Positions 1 through 10,994 of a stretch of DNA of 64,000 bases are shown here, piece after piece. The notes beneath the pieces are model-generated. The model was given only the letters and a program-made list of their open reading frames with translations, was not told the DNA's origin and did no database searches. The stretch's first letter is position 1; each line of letters begins with the position of its first letter. The stretch comes from Diphasiastrum complanatum. Taxonomy: Eukaryota > Streptophyta > Lycopodiopsida > Lycopodiales > Lycopodiaceae. Where the stretch lies: contig CM055103.1 of assembly GCA_029204225.1 (NCBI GenBank), positions 5,640,852 through 5,704,851 of the forward strand, written 5' to 3'. The translations under genes and the position numbers were made by a program.

Positions 1-1530
1 GAAAGGCAGACAACATACGAAGAATCGTTATGCATGTACAAAACATACTATTATATTATATAAGAAGAACGATCAGAAGTTTGATGCGGTCCTCATGGGC
101 TGCAAATTATTCCTGTAGACAAAACCTATAGGTCGATACACACTGAGCAGGGCGAGCTCGGCATCAGCCAACAAGAAATGCACAATCAGTATTGCCACCT
201 TCAGTCAGCTTCTAAAATGAACTCTCACGTTGGACATATTGATTACCCAAACACCAACATATTTCGCAGTATATATTGCATCTAATAATTGCGCACAACA
301 TAGATGACGGATGTATTATCACAGCGGGATAGTAAGAACAGCGCCAAGAGACAGACAAGTCGAGAGAGGTAGCTATATAGGTGTACTAATATCAGCATAT
401 GACACAATCAGGCCTTCAAAATTTTAGATATCGTAAGATGCACAATGATGGATAAGGTCGCCGAAATATAAATCAGACAAACGAGAATTATATGATGAAT
501 ACTTAACGTTGTTATATGTATTAAGGAAATGTAGAGAGAGTACATACAAGGTTTCAGCGAAGGTATTGAGATGTATCCAAGCAGAGGACTGAGGGGATCA
601 ACAGCTACCAAAAAGCAAAATGTTACAGACACGGTAGCGGCACACACGAACAGACTACAAGAAGCAGAACTATCGTGGGGGCGACAGTTCGTGGAGGATA
701 ATTATAATATTTGCCATATTGATGATACTAAAGTTAGGAACATTGCGACGATTCCTCGACGAATGGCCGTCTGATTTTCTTGAGATCCCATATGGAGCTT
801 TGAGACATTGGTATTTCCACCGATATTGGTTGCGAATGTAGGTTCCAAGCTTATAAGCTCTGCAGGTTGAATAGGAGGCAAAGTAATCTGGGTCATCGAT
901 GATTGTTGAGACCGTTCTTGAGTACTAACCAATGGAGATCGCATGCCAACATTAGTTTCAATAGACCCGTGCATCTCAGGAGGCGCACTGCATGACTGAA
1001 CCGAGACATCGATGATTATGTCTGCCATGATCTGCATTCAATGAACAAATTGAACCAGCACCACTCAAAGTTTTCCCGAATAAAGTATAAAAGTAAATAC
1101 ATTTGGCTTACTATATATTCGAGTTTCGCGTTTTAGAAACCAGATTTATTACATATAAGTCCTGATCCATTGTCATTTAATAAGCGACTCACACGATCAC
1201 AAGATAAGCGAGAACATACAATACAAAGCAGTTTCATCTTGAAATCATAAGACTAGAGATCATCATTTGCATAATTAAGATACCTATTGCTCAGCTCAAT
1301 AAGGCGAAGAGCATTCGGAGTGGGAAGGACGTTTGGAGATGAACTCAGCCCCTCCGACTCTTATTCGAATTCTGGATTTCTCAGCTGACAATGTATGACA
1401 CAGATTCTCACAAAGAAGAGAGTGCCTTATCGTAAATCCAAAGACACAAACATACGCGCCTTTTAGCGAGGGCTATCCTTTTTGTCTCAGTCCAGTGGAG
1501 CGCTCAGGTAGAACACGGAGGAGGGAACGT
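1..1530. other. No gene recognised
   Basis: AT-rich sequence of mixed composition. The longest open frame (702-1037, minus strand, 111 residues) has no recognised domain and no supporting splice context. Confidence 0.4.
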
Positions 1531-1544
1531 ACGCAGATCGATGT

Positions 1545-2040
1545 CGCTTATTGGCACTTATTGACCCGGGAGGAGGAGTAACGCCCGCTCCCGTGCCTAT
1601 GCACACGTGGATCCGGTGCCCGGGCCCTCAAAATTCTCTTGGTGAGACGTTATCGCGGTTCCGGGCACCTGGCGCCAGCATCTCGCGGTTCGGGGCACCC
1701 TGCCCTGGCACCGGGCAGGGCGCAGGCTGGTGCCGCACGGGCAGGCAGGGGGCGAGTGTAAGCCCAGGGTGGCGCCGGGCAGATGAGGCGCCAGGTGGGC
1801 AGGTGGGCGCTGGGCAGCTGGAGCCCAAAATTTTCTCGAGCACCGAGCGTGACTAGCGTGCCCCCGAGCACGCACACATGGTATCAATGAACAATTTCTG
1901 TAATATATACAGAAGTTGCTCAGTCCATAGGAAATTTATGGAACAAAGCTGAGCTTTGCAGGAAGGTGTGTAGGTGCCTGGCAGGGGGCAGATGGTGGGG
2001 ACAGGGTGGGGACACGCGGCTGTGATGCATTGGGGCGGGC
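1545..2040. repeat. GC-rich island of GGGCACC/GGCGCC-type motifs
   Basis: Between 1550 and 1870 the base composition jumps to strongly GC-rich, with repeated short motifs such as CGGTTC(C/G)GGGCACC, GGCGCC and CCGGGCAG in both orientations. A second, smaller patch of CAGGGGGCAGATGG type follows at 1975-2040. Open frames here on both strands come from the absence of AT-rich stops. It resembles the palindrome-filled ends of the hAT-like elements elsewhere in the window, but no target duplication was found. Confidence 0.35.
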
Positions 2041-2229
2041 GTCATTGTATGCATCCCCATAAGAGACGAGGGTACACAGATTGTCAATCAAAGAGAAAAG
2101 AAGGCCTTGATCGCCTAGAATCCAAACATGATCCACCCACCGTAGAGGTAGAAGGAACGTGCACAGATTTTCATTCACAGATCAAAGTAGTCCCTTTGTT
2201 GCCCAAGATGCATAAAGTGACACGGTAGA

Positions 2230-3700
2230 CGTTGAGGTAAGGCGTACAAATCCTCATTTACAGAGAAAAGAGTGTCGCGTTGTCGCCCACAATCCAAAGA
2301 TTCATACAACAGTCATTTTATAAAGAGAAGACTATCCTTGGCTAGGTGATGGAGGGGAGATGGAACTCTACATCTTAGAAGCGCCAGCATCCCAGAATTC
2401 TTAGTCGGATCTTAGTCGGCCGGTCTGTGTGCTCAGTACATGACATTTCTATGAACTTGATGCTTTGAACTCCTTCCTTCTGTCACTGTCTATTGCCCGA
2501 TCACAAGAAAAATGAAACCATTCTTCATGTGGGGAAATCCCAAAATTTCCTATTTCAACAACGATTTTCCCATTTATATATGGGGGTTTTGGAGTGTCCA
2601 AGTAGGGAAATGTTTTCCCTACTTGCAATGGATCTCCAAGGTTTTCAAACTATGAAATTGAAATTTTCAAACTAGGAAATTGGTTCAACCTATGTAGGAA
2701 AACTTGTAATGTTATCTAGGTAAATCTAAATGATAAATAAATGTATATGTAATTCACATTTTTCCTATTTTGCAAAAATTATGATTATGATATAGGTATT
2801 CACACAATTTATGAACACCTAAGAAAACTTGCATTGTCATGTAGGTAATCCCAAATTATGAAATATATGCATTTGCAATTCACATTTTTCTTATGTATAT
2901 CAATTTATAAATACTTTATTTTATCTAAAAACACACTAAAACATCAATAAAATATAAAAACACAAATAATTAGAAGCACTAATAAAATGTAAAAAGGAAA
3001 TCTAAATACATTAAATCTTTAAATAGAACCCTTAAATGTAAAATTTAAGCCCACAAAATGTCAAAATTGAAAACATTAGAAGTCCTAAGAAAATGCAAGC
3101 TCATCAAATTAAAAGCCCAAAAAATAAAACATTAAAAGCCCTGAAAAATTCTAGGGATTAAAATATTAAAAGCCCAAAAAATGAGACTGATTGAAGACAT
3201 TGAAAGTCCTAAAAAATGCTAGGAATAATAATATTAAAAGCCTAAAAAAATAAAAATTCATGTATCAAAAAGATGAAAAGCATAAAAAATGTAAAAATTC
3301 AAGACATTTGAAAGCCCTAAAATATCCACGGGTCCTAAAGACTAAAACCACTGAAACTAGTGAATAAAAACCTTCATTTGCTTGTTTTTTGTATGTGCAT
3401 GTGTGTGTCTGTGTGGTGGTGGTGGTGGTGATTTCACAAGCTGGTGAATCCGTCCGTCACCCAAGGCTCAGTCATAAGTGTATGATTGTTGTCTTGAGCA
3501 TTTCCCATCATTCACCCTCTCTTCTATACCCAAAACAATTGGGTCACATGGGAGCATGTAACTATCTGTCCATGGTTTGACCATACTTAATGCCCATCAA
3601 ATGCGATCAAGCAATTTGGCATCTGATGATGGCTCTCAGGATATATATACAAATGATGGCCTTCAGGATTAAACAAATGATAGATCACTCAAGATATGAA
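2230..3700. repeat. AT-rich region with degenerate AAAAGCCC(T)AAAAAATG repeats
   Basis: From about 3045 to 3330 the motif ATTAAAAGCCC followed by AAAAAATG recurs every 40-60 bp with drift. The rest is AT-rich and featureless apart from a short GTGGTG run near 3413. Confidence 0.45.
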
Positions 3701-3725
3701 AACAAATGATGGCCCTTGTTAAGGC

Positions 3726-4400
3726 ATCAAAGACACATTGTACCCAGAAGCATCAGCAATCCATATTGTGGTTCATATTGAAGCTCGACAAAAAATAGCA
3801 ACACATCGAAGGCGTGTTGTACAAGGAGGCATCAACAATCCATACTATGGTTTATACCGAAGCTCGACATACGGCGACAACACACCAGAGATGTGTTGTA
3901 CCCAAGCATCAACAATCCATACTGTGGTTCATATTGAAGCTCGACAAAAAGTAGCGAGACGTCGAAGATGTGTTGTACAAGGAGGCATCAACATTCCATA
4001 CTATGGTTTATACCGAAGCTCGACATAAAGCAACAACACGCCAAAGATGTAAGAAACATGTGTAATCTATAATGTGGTCTACATTGAAGCTCAACATAAA
4101 GTAGCAACACATCAAAGATGTGTTTCTCCAAGAAGTTGTACCAAGAAGCATTAGCGATCCATATTGTTTTTCATATTGAAGCTCGACAAAAAGTAGCGAC
4201 ACATTGAAGACATGTTGTACAATGAAACATCAACGATCCATATTGTGGTTTATACTTAAGCTCGACATAAAACAACCACATGCCAAGGATGCAAGAAACT
4301 TCTACAATCTATAATGTGGTATATATTTAAGATGGACATAAAGGATGCATTGTACCAAGACGCATCAACAATTTATGTTGTGGTTACTGGGATGATTTAA
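3726..4400 (+). repeat. Tandem array, about 78-bp monomers of two alternating types
   Basis: The word AAGCTCGACA (or close variants) recurs at 3781, 3860, 3937, 4016, 4086, 4179, 4258 and 4328, giving eight monomers spaced mostly 70-79 bp. Two monomer types alternate (CATATTGAAGCTCGACAAAAA and TATACCGAAGCTCGACATA), so the first half is a roughly 156-bp higher-order repeat. A 96-residue open frame across it is a by-product. Confidence 0.8.
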
Positions 4401-4985
4401 TTTAAGAGTACACACCACTCAAGAGTAAATGAAATTAGGTGAATCTTGAGCACCGGACAATCGTAGCTCAATTTTCTTGCTTTCTTCCACTTCCTTGTCT
4501 CATCAGATTACTCATCTTGATCAATCGTATGACCATCCATATGATTATTCTGAGCATGTTCCCAAGTGGATTAAGGTATTTCATGCTTTGAATCAAGTAT
4601 TGGGATGAATTCAATTGTTCCTTCCTTCTCATGTTCCACCACATGTGGTGTGTGCTTGTCATCAATAATCACATCCCGACTAATGATCCTATTCATGCTT
4701 GTAAGATCATATAGTCTATAAGCTTTCTATTCCTCACTGTATCCCAAGAAGATACACTTTCTTGAGTTTTCATCTAAACTTTGACTATCATCCTTGGGGA
4801 CATGTACATAGGTTGTACAACCAAACACATAGCTTGCTCTAGCTCTCCTCCAATTGTTGTTCACGTGGATCATACTCTAGTTGCTCTAGCTTGCTCTGAC
4901 TCTCCTCCAATTGGTGTTCACATGGAGCCATACTCCACTTTAGTTCCTCTGCCAAGGATCGAATCAAAATAGTTAAGCAATTGGT
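4400..4985 (-). pseudogene. Ty1/copia integrase C-terminal and linker fragment
   Basis: The minus strand reads RKCIFLGYSEE, a stop, KAYRLYDL, then SRDVIIDD, the conserved end of copia integrase before reverse transcriptase. An in-frame stop and a local duplication of about 60 bp (4850-4925, repeating CTCTCCTCCAATTG) show decay. No flanking RT or LTR is seen. Confidence 0.7.
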
Positions 4986-5089
4986 ATGGATGTATGTTGT
5001 ACTATGAATGCTTGGGTGCCACAATCTAGTTATCCCTGTGGTAGCTTTTGTGCCACCTCTAGTTCAAATGGTTTGATTAGACTTTCACC

Positions 5090-6370
5090 ACCATACCTGA
5101 GTCTATATTACTCAAATTTGATGCCTAATGTGTGATTTTGGTGATTTCTCAATTTTTAGAAAAAAGAGTAATGATACTTCTACTTGGATTCCCAACATGT
5201 GATTTTAATCTTTATGGCTCCACATAATGGATCGAGTGATCAAACTTGATCAATCCCAAACTTGGTATATTAAGATTGCTTTAGTTTGATCCCTTGCAGA
5301 TAATAGATACTAAAAAATGATGTGTTCAAATCAACATAGCTCAATTTTGGCCATTATCATTAGAGATTGTTCCTAAAGAGATCAAATTAGTGCAATGTTG
5401 AGCTTACACAATCGAGAAAGTACAAATTTGATGCCTTTCGCTCAAGATAGCCAAAACTCGATGCCTAGCATGTGATTTCAGTCCTAATCACTCGACATAG
5501 TTGATAGATTGTTCAAACTTAATCAGTCTCAAATTTAAAACAGTTAGGTTTCTTGAGTTTCATCTGGGCTCATTGATGTAATTGGGCCCTACACCCAAAT
5601 GACTCAAATTTCATATTTATCACTCGAGATAGCTCAAACTTGATGTCTACCACTTGAGATAGCTCTATTTTGATGTCTATGACTTGAGATAGCTCAATTT
5701 TGGATAAAAATTGAATTCTTGAACATTTAAAGACATTTAGCTAACTCAAAGTTCATGATTATGATTCAAAATAGCTCAAATTAGATGCCTAAGATGTGAT
5801 TTTGGTATTTATGGCTCAATAAATCAAATTGGAGGCCCAATATGTGATTTTGGTCTTTATGGCTCCACATAAGGCATTGTGTGATCAAACTTGATCAATC
5901 CCAATGTAGTGGCCCATCTCTACTCTACAAATTTTTGAGGTCCCAATTGAGTGGCTGAATGCAAATGAGTAAACTTGAACCCTTGGCCTATTCCCTTTCA
6001 ATCCAAGAGACTCGCCAACTCACCTAGAGAGAGATATGGTCAATTATATGGAGAGCAATAGAGAGATGAAGGGAGATATATAGAGAGATCTTAAAAAAAT
6101 TGACATATACTACAAGTTAGTCTCTAACTACTGAACATGGCTCATCAAGTGATCGAACTTAATCGATCTCAATTTTCAAGAATTTAGATTGCTTGAGTTC
6201 TATCTCTCATTGATGGAATAGGTTCCTATCACTTGAGATAGCTCATATGGACATCTGCTAAAAATAGGCCAATTACCTCTTCAGATTCTATTTAAACATC
6301 TACCAACCAATACTCTAATTCAAACTATGACAATGAATGATGGGTCAATTGAGACCACTCAATTTTGGTC
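5090..6370. repeat. Degenerate repeat field (GATGCCTA..TGTGATTTTGG / GATAGCTCAA units)
   Basis: Many diverged copies of two phrases recur: a GATGCC(T)...ATGTGATTTTGGT phrase and an ACTTGAGATAGCTCAA phrase, plus two near-copies of GGCTCCACATAA..GATCAAACTTGATCAATCCC (5217-5265 and 5860-5903). It looks like an old amplified satellite-like region. No coding capacity. Confidence 0.55.
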
Positions 6371-6578
6371 CCTATTGCTCAAGAATGATGAAAGCAGAAA
6401 AAAACATGAATCAAAACATAAAATATTGTTAATATCCATAAAATTACGGTACCCTACTATATTTCACATGTGTGGATCTCAAAATAGATTATTCTACACA
6501 TAGAATTGCAAGATATCACAAGTATAGTGCACCAATGGATAGTAGAACCCAGGAGAACCATGCATAAGCATGAATGAG

Positions 6579-6591
<13 letters not shown>

Positions 6592-6668
<77 letters not shown>
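6592..6668. repeat. (GA)n microsatellite
   Basis: An almost uninterrupted GA run of about 77 bp. The Ser/Leu repeat open frames on the opposite strand are artefacts of it. Confidence 0.97.
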
Positions 6669-6669
<1 letters not shown>

Positions 6670-6675
<6 letters not shown>

Positions 6676-7135
6676 TATTCTCTCTTCCCATGAGTTATAT
6701 CCTTTTATAACAGGTCCAAAACCTAAATTGCCACTTGGTTTCCCTCCATTATGAAAAACCCTACTATTTTTAGGACCAGATTCAATGTACTCTACATTCA
6801 AATTTGAATCTACTCAAACTCGACTTCTACAATTCCCACACTTCCAAAAAGTGTTTATTCAAATACTTTTAGACTAATATAGCTTTGAAAAGTCAACCTC
6901 TAAGTCTATTATGAAAATTGGCCTGAAATGTGTATTTGGCATTTTATCAACCCATTTCATGAAATACTCAAAAGAAAAAATGCATTTCCTTGTTCTCTAC
7001 TGAGTCTGAATATTTTCTAGCCACTTCTGTTGTAAAGGAGATTATCTAGCTCGAAAGATTACTACGTGATTTGAGATTTTAGTAGATTGGACCAATAATA
7101 CTTCATTGCGACAATTAGATATGCATAGCTCTTTC
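6670..7135. other. No gene recognised
   Basis: AT-rich sequence between the GA tract and the copia fragment; nothing identifiable. Confidence 0.4.
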
Positions 7136-7137
7136 TT

Positions 7138-7335
7138 TGAACCCACAAACTCACTCTAGAACTAAGCATATTGAAGTTCGATTTCACTTTCTTAGAGAGA
7201 AAGTTCAGAGTAAGGATGTCTAATTAACTTACTATCATACCAGTAGTATGTTGGCTGATACTCTAACAAAGCCATTGCCAAGAGAGAAATATGCTACCTT
7301 AATTAGTATGTTAAATTTTCATTCAGGTGACTAGT
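7138..7335 (+). pseudogene. Ty1/copia RNase H tail
   Basis: Allowing frameshifts, the plus strand reads RTKHIEVRFHFLREKVQSKD and then SMLADTLTKPLPREKYA, the standard end of copia RNase H, followed by a stop. It directly precedes a purine tract and an LTR start. Confidence 0.8.
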
Positions 7336-7353
7336 AGTAAGGTTAAGTAGGAG

Positions 7354-8050
7354 TGTTGGAGTTTAATCTTACTCCTACTCACCTAAATTCATCTTGTGAG
7401 TACTCCTATACAATGTAAATATCCATTCTCTACAATAGTCTACAATATTATACACACATTCAAACAGTCTTCAAAAAAAAAATGGATATTCATAGCAGAG
7501 CCATTGACATCAAACTATCGACATTGTTGACACTATCAACCTCATTGACACTGTTGAAACTTTTGGCACTATCGACACTATCAAACTATCAAATGTCGAA
7601 TGGTACCACTCAAAATGGAGCTCTTCCTTTGTCGAATGTAAGACAAACTACATCACCATTCGAACATGTTACTATATAGTAACTGCCTAGTTTCACGTAT
7701 GTGAACTGTACAGTTTACACTAAAGTGTTTTAGAATTATCTTGTAAACTCTACATCGTGCCTAACACACTAGTTAGCCATGATCTCTGTATCTTTGTATA
7801 TATACACCAAATTAGAATAAGCATATATCAATTGATCATAAACATAATGCATGACGTATGATTTAGAGTTTGACAACTCAATTGTATCAGATTATCTGAT
7901 TTCTCAAAATTGGAGATCTTGAGAGAGTGAGAGTAATTCTAGAAGATTGAGATATTGTTTGAATCTATGACAAGCATAGTAGGATCAAAGCGATTAGCGC
8001 GCCAGTACAATGCACCATTATTGGGCATAGGATTTATCCTTTTGTGATTT
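7354..8050 (+). repeat. Ty1/copia 3' LTR (start clear, end uncertain)
   Basis: A polypurine-like AAGTAGGAG is followed by TGTTGGAGTTTAATC, the usual TG start. The 3' end cannot be fixed because no second copy lies in the window. Confidence 0.5.
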
Positions 8051-10540
8051 GATCATTATTATTACAAACAATAATATACAAATTCGCTGTTTTTTTATGT
8101 GCGTTAGTATTGTCGAATCCTCTCTAATTCATTTTTCTTTTCTTTTATGTGCATTAGTGTTGTCAAATGCTTTCTCTCTTTCTATTTTTGATACTCGCTC
8201 CAACAACTGTTCTGGAATATCTGATTCAGGAAGTGCATGACTATCACAAATGTCTAAATTATCTAAATTTGATAGTTCGATTTGATTCTTTATAGAAATT
8301 CATTATTTACCACTTCATTTTAGATTTATAGGTTTTTAATATGGCTCAAAAGTAGCTGATTTTAGCTATGAATCTTAGGCTTTAAGGTTTTATTTTAACC
8401 TTTTATCGATTTCATAATAGATTTATGGGTTTTTTATAAGGTTAGTTTGAAACGTTTTTACGAGCATTGTTAGAGACCATGCCTCATCATCAATGGGTTG
8501 TCTTAAGTACCCCTGATCGTCATCATCATCATAAGCATCAGAATTCTAGTACTTATCTTGGTAATTAATGACAGATTAATATTTATGATGCAAATCCCAT
8601 GCTGTTTCAGAGCCCGAGAGATCTGATGCATCCTTGACAAGTCCATGACTGACAGCTATCCCCAGTCAAACGCTTTCCACCTGCAAAAAAGAACTGTGAA
8701 ACATGATCAGTTACTAGTGGATAATGAAAGTTGTAAAGAGGCAAAGTACAACCATATCCAGCCGGAACCATTTAAAAATGAATGAATCATTCAAGCGATA
8801 AAAAATAATATGAAATTAAACCATTTTTTCCATAAGGTAAATATGCAATTGCACATCATGGTAAAAAGTAGTTACTGCCAGTGTGATAGTTTTCAAGAAA
8901 CATAGTCATATATCAAAGTGAAACACAAAAAATTAGTTCTAGTGTTAGAAACTATTCATAATTTGTGCTGCATAAAAATTCAAAAATCATTGGAGCTGAA
9001 TCCAAAAAAGACATGACGTTAAGCACTCACAAAGAAAATCAAGTGTTTGGTAGTTGTCTTAAATAAGTTGAAGAATGAATCTTCTATTATTCCATGCTCA
9101 CATCAACCAATCAACACTATAAAACCCTCTGGATGATGCTCCCCTAAACAAGGGCAAAGTGACATGCTTTTAACAAAAAGTTTGCATCACAAATATGATG
9201 AATGTCATACCTGAGGAAGAAATGTCTTGCCCAAAAGGAACATCAAGGAAAGACCCAAGTCCAAAAAAACCTTCAAGGGCACTCGTTGTGTTCACATATA
9301 TGTTCTCATCGAAGCTACCTATGACTGAAGAGTTCCTTTGGTTGGCTCAAAAAATTTATCCCATGATTTTACTCCATCTTGCACACCTTAGCAGCAACAC
9401 AAGAATCTTATAAAAGCAAAAACAATAATATTCGACCCGTGATTAAAATCAACACTAGTGCAATCGTAGTAACACATGAGGCTTAGAGAAACTAAAGCAA
9501 TACTACTCGATCCTTGTTTTAAAGAATACTATTATGATCAGAGCAACAACACAAGAGTCCTTCAATAATGAAAAAACTAAAGCAAACCGTGAGAGAGGTT
9601 GAAACAAAACCCAACCTCCATAAGGTTAAGCTTTGTTTATTATTTCATAAATCAAGGCTTTCTTCGTTGAACCATCTATGCTCTAATGAACTTTGTGAAG
9701 CTGCATTCAGCCCCCACAGGCACAGTGTTTTTTATGGAAGCACGAAGAAGTGATAATAGATTAAAACTTCAAATTGACATTCTCTAAAGCTTTGTGACTC
9801 CCTTAATGAGCTCTTGTGATTTTGAGCATGACCTGTTATGATTATGAGTAGGATCTAATCACTAAATAAAAAACAATCATGTATGTGCATGCAGTCAGTT
9901 TGGACAAGCCACCTTCACATGCAGAAGCATCTCCGTGGCAGTGCTAGCGCGCAACACAAAGAGAAAGAAACTTCAAATTGGCACTCTTTGAAATTTTGAG
10001 ATTCTTGTGCAAGGAACCCGAAGAGCTCTAAAATGAAAAAGATAATGTTGTCCAAAAAATAAAAAATAAACACGTGGCAAAACCGCAATAATCATTAAGT
10101 TAAAACAAATATTTTTTTAAAAATTTACAAAATGAAAAAAGAAAAAAAGGAAAAAGAAAAAAGAAAGATCTCAAGCAAGTTAAAAGCAAACCTGAATACA
10201 ATACGACAGGGCCAAAAAAGGTGATTGATATATCACAAGAAAATCTCTTTTAAGCAAGACAATTCACGTCTAATTTTTTTTGAAAATAATTAGAGAATAA
10301 AAAAAAATATTTATATGCTCAATCTCACCTAGAAGTGACATCTCAATTTTAACAAATCGTCAAAATAACTTATTGCTACCGAGTAGCTAAAAACAAAAAT
10401 AGTATTTAAAAAAATTGTTAGATATAGCTTACATTGAGAGTCCAAAGTGGCAAAGCTAAAAAGTGAAACTAAAAAAAGACACACATTAATTATTTAAGAG
10501 CATGTCTTTGACATTATGGCCAAGGATGTGAATGGTCGTA
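8050..10540. other. No gene recognised (upstream of NEMF)
   Basis: AT-rich sequence with A-rich runs around 10090-10170. Open frames are short and have no recognisable domains. More distal regulatory sequence of NEMF could lie here, but nothing can be pointed to. Confidence 0.4.
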
Positions 10541-10847
10541 GCATTAGGGTTAGGTGTTTCAACTGAAGGGTAGGGCAAAGATTGAAGGGCTACAAATAGC
10601 TAGTGATAACGAAGAAGAAAACATTTGAGTGGGAGCGCTAGGGTTAGGGCACCCTGGCCAAGAGTTTAGGGCAAATATTGAAGAACTACAAAGAGCTGGT
10701 GGTAACGAAGAAGAAAAACATTTGAATGGGAGCATTAGGGTTAGGGCACCCTCGAAGGGCTTAGGGCAAAGATTGGAGGAGTATATATATAGAGCTGGTA
10801 TTAAGTAAGTATGAAAAAAAATTGAACGTGAATAGAGAGGGAGAAAA

Positions 10848-10882
<35 letters not shown>

Positions 10883-10889
10883 CAGAGAG
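10540..10889 (+). promoter_or_regulatory. NEMF upstream region: three ~96-bp repeats, TATA-like box, (GA)15 leader
   Basis: About 2.7 imperfect direct repeats of roughly 96 bp begin near 10543, 10639 and 10735. Each carries a TAGGGTTAGG core followed by a GAAGAAGAAAACATTTGA-like segment. A GTATATATATAGAG box lies at 10781-10794, about 100 bp before the ATG, so transcription probably starts near 10815. A (GA)15 tract (10851-10880) then falls in the 5' leader. Telomere-like (telo-box) promoter elements are known in plant translation genes; a role here is inference. Confidence 0.5.
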
Positions 10890-10994
10890 ATGGTGAAGCT
10901 GCGCATGAACACAGCCGATGTGGCAGCAGAGGTATGCTGTCTACGACGGCTGATCGGCATGCGTTGTGCAAATGTTTACGATCTATCTCCAAAG
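10890..10994 (+). CDS. NEMF: NEMF exon 1
   Basis: Holds 35 codons from the ATG to SPK, ending in phase 0 before donor GTACAA. The ATG follows a (GA)n leader by 9 bp and no upstream in-frame extension resembles the family. Asp10, equivalent to Asp9 of human NEMF, is present. Confidence 0.92.

Noticed and set aside
1551-1887. Several overlapping open frames in the GC-rich island
   Set aside because: All six frames are open because AT-rich stops are scarce; none has a recognisable domain.
3738-4028. 96-residue repeat protein, or a CRISPR-like array
   Set aside because: The frame follows the 78-bp tandem repeat. There are no unique spacers between constant repeats and this is a plant nuclear context.
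6457-6801. Open frames of Ser-Leu repeats opposite the GA tract (also at 40591-40908, 41342-41761 N-part, 58261-58901)
   Set aside because: Translations of dinucleotide repeats on the opposite strand; no coding signal outside the repeat.
10540-10750. Interstitial telomere array
   Set aside because: Only single TAGGGTTAGG cores about 96 bp apart, not contiguous telomere units.
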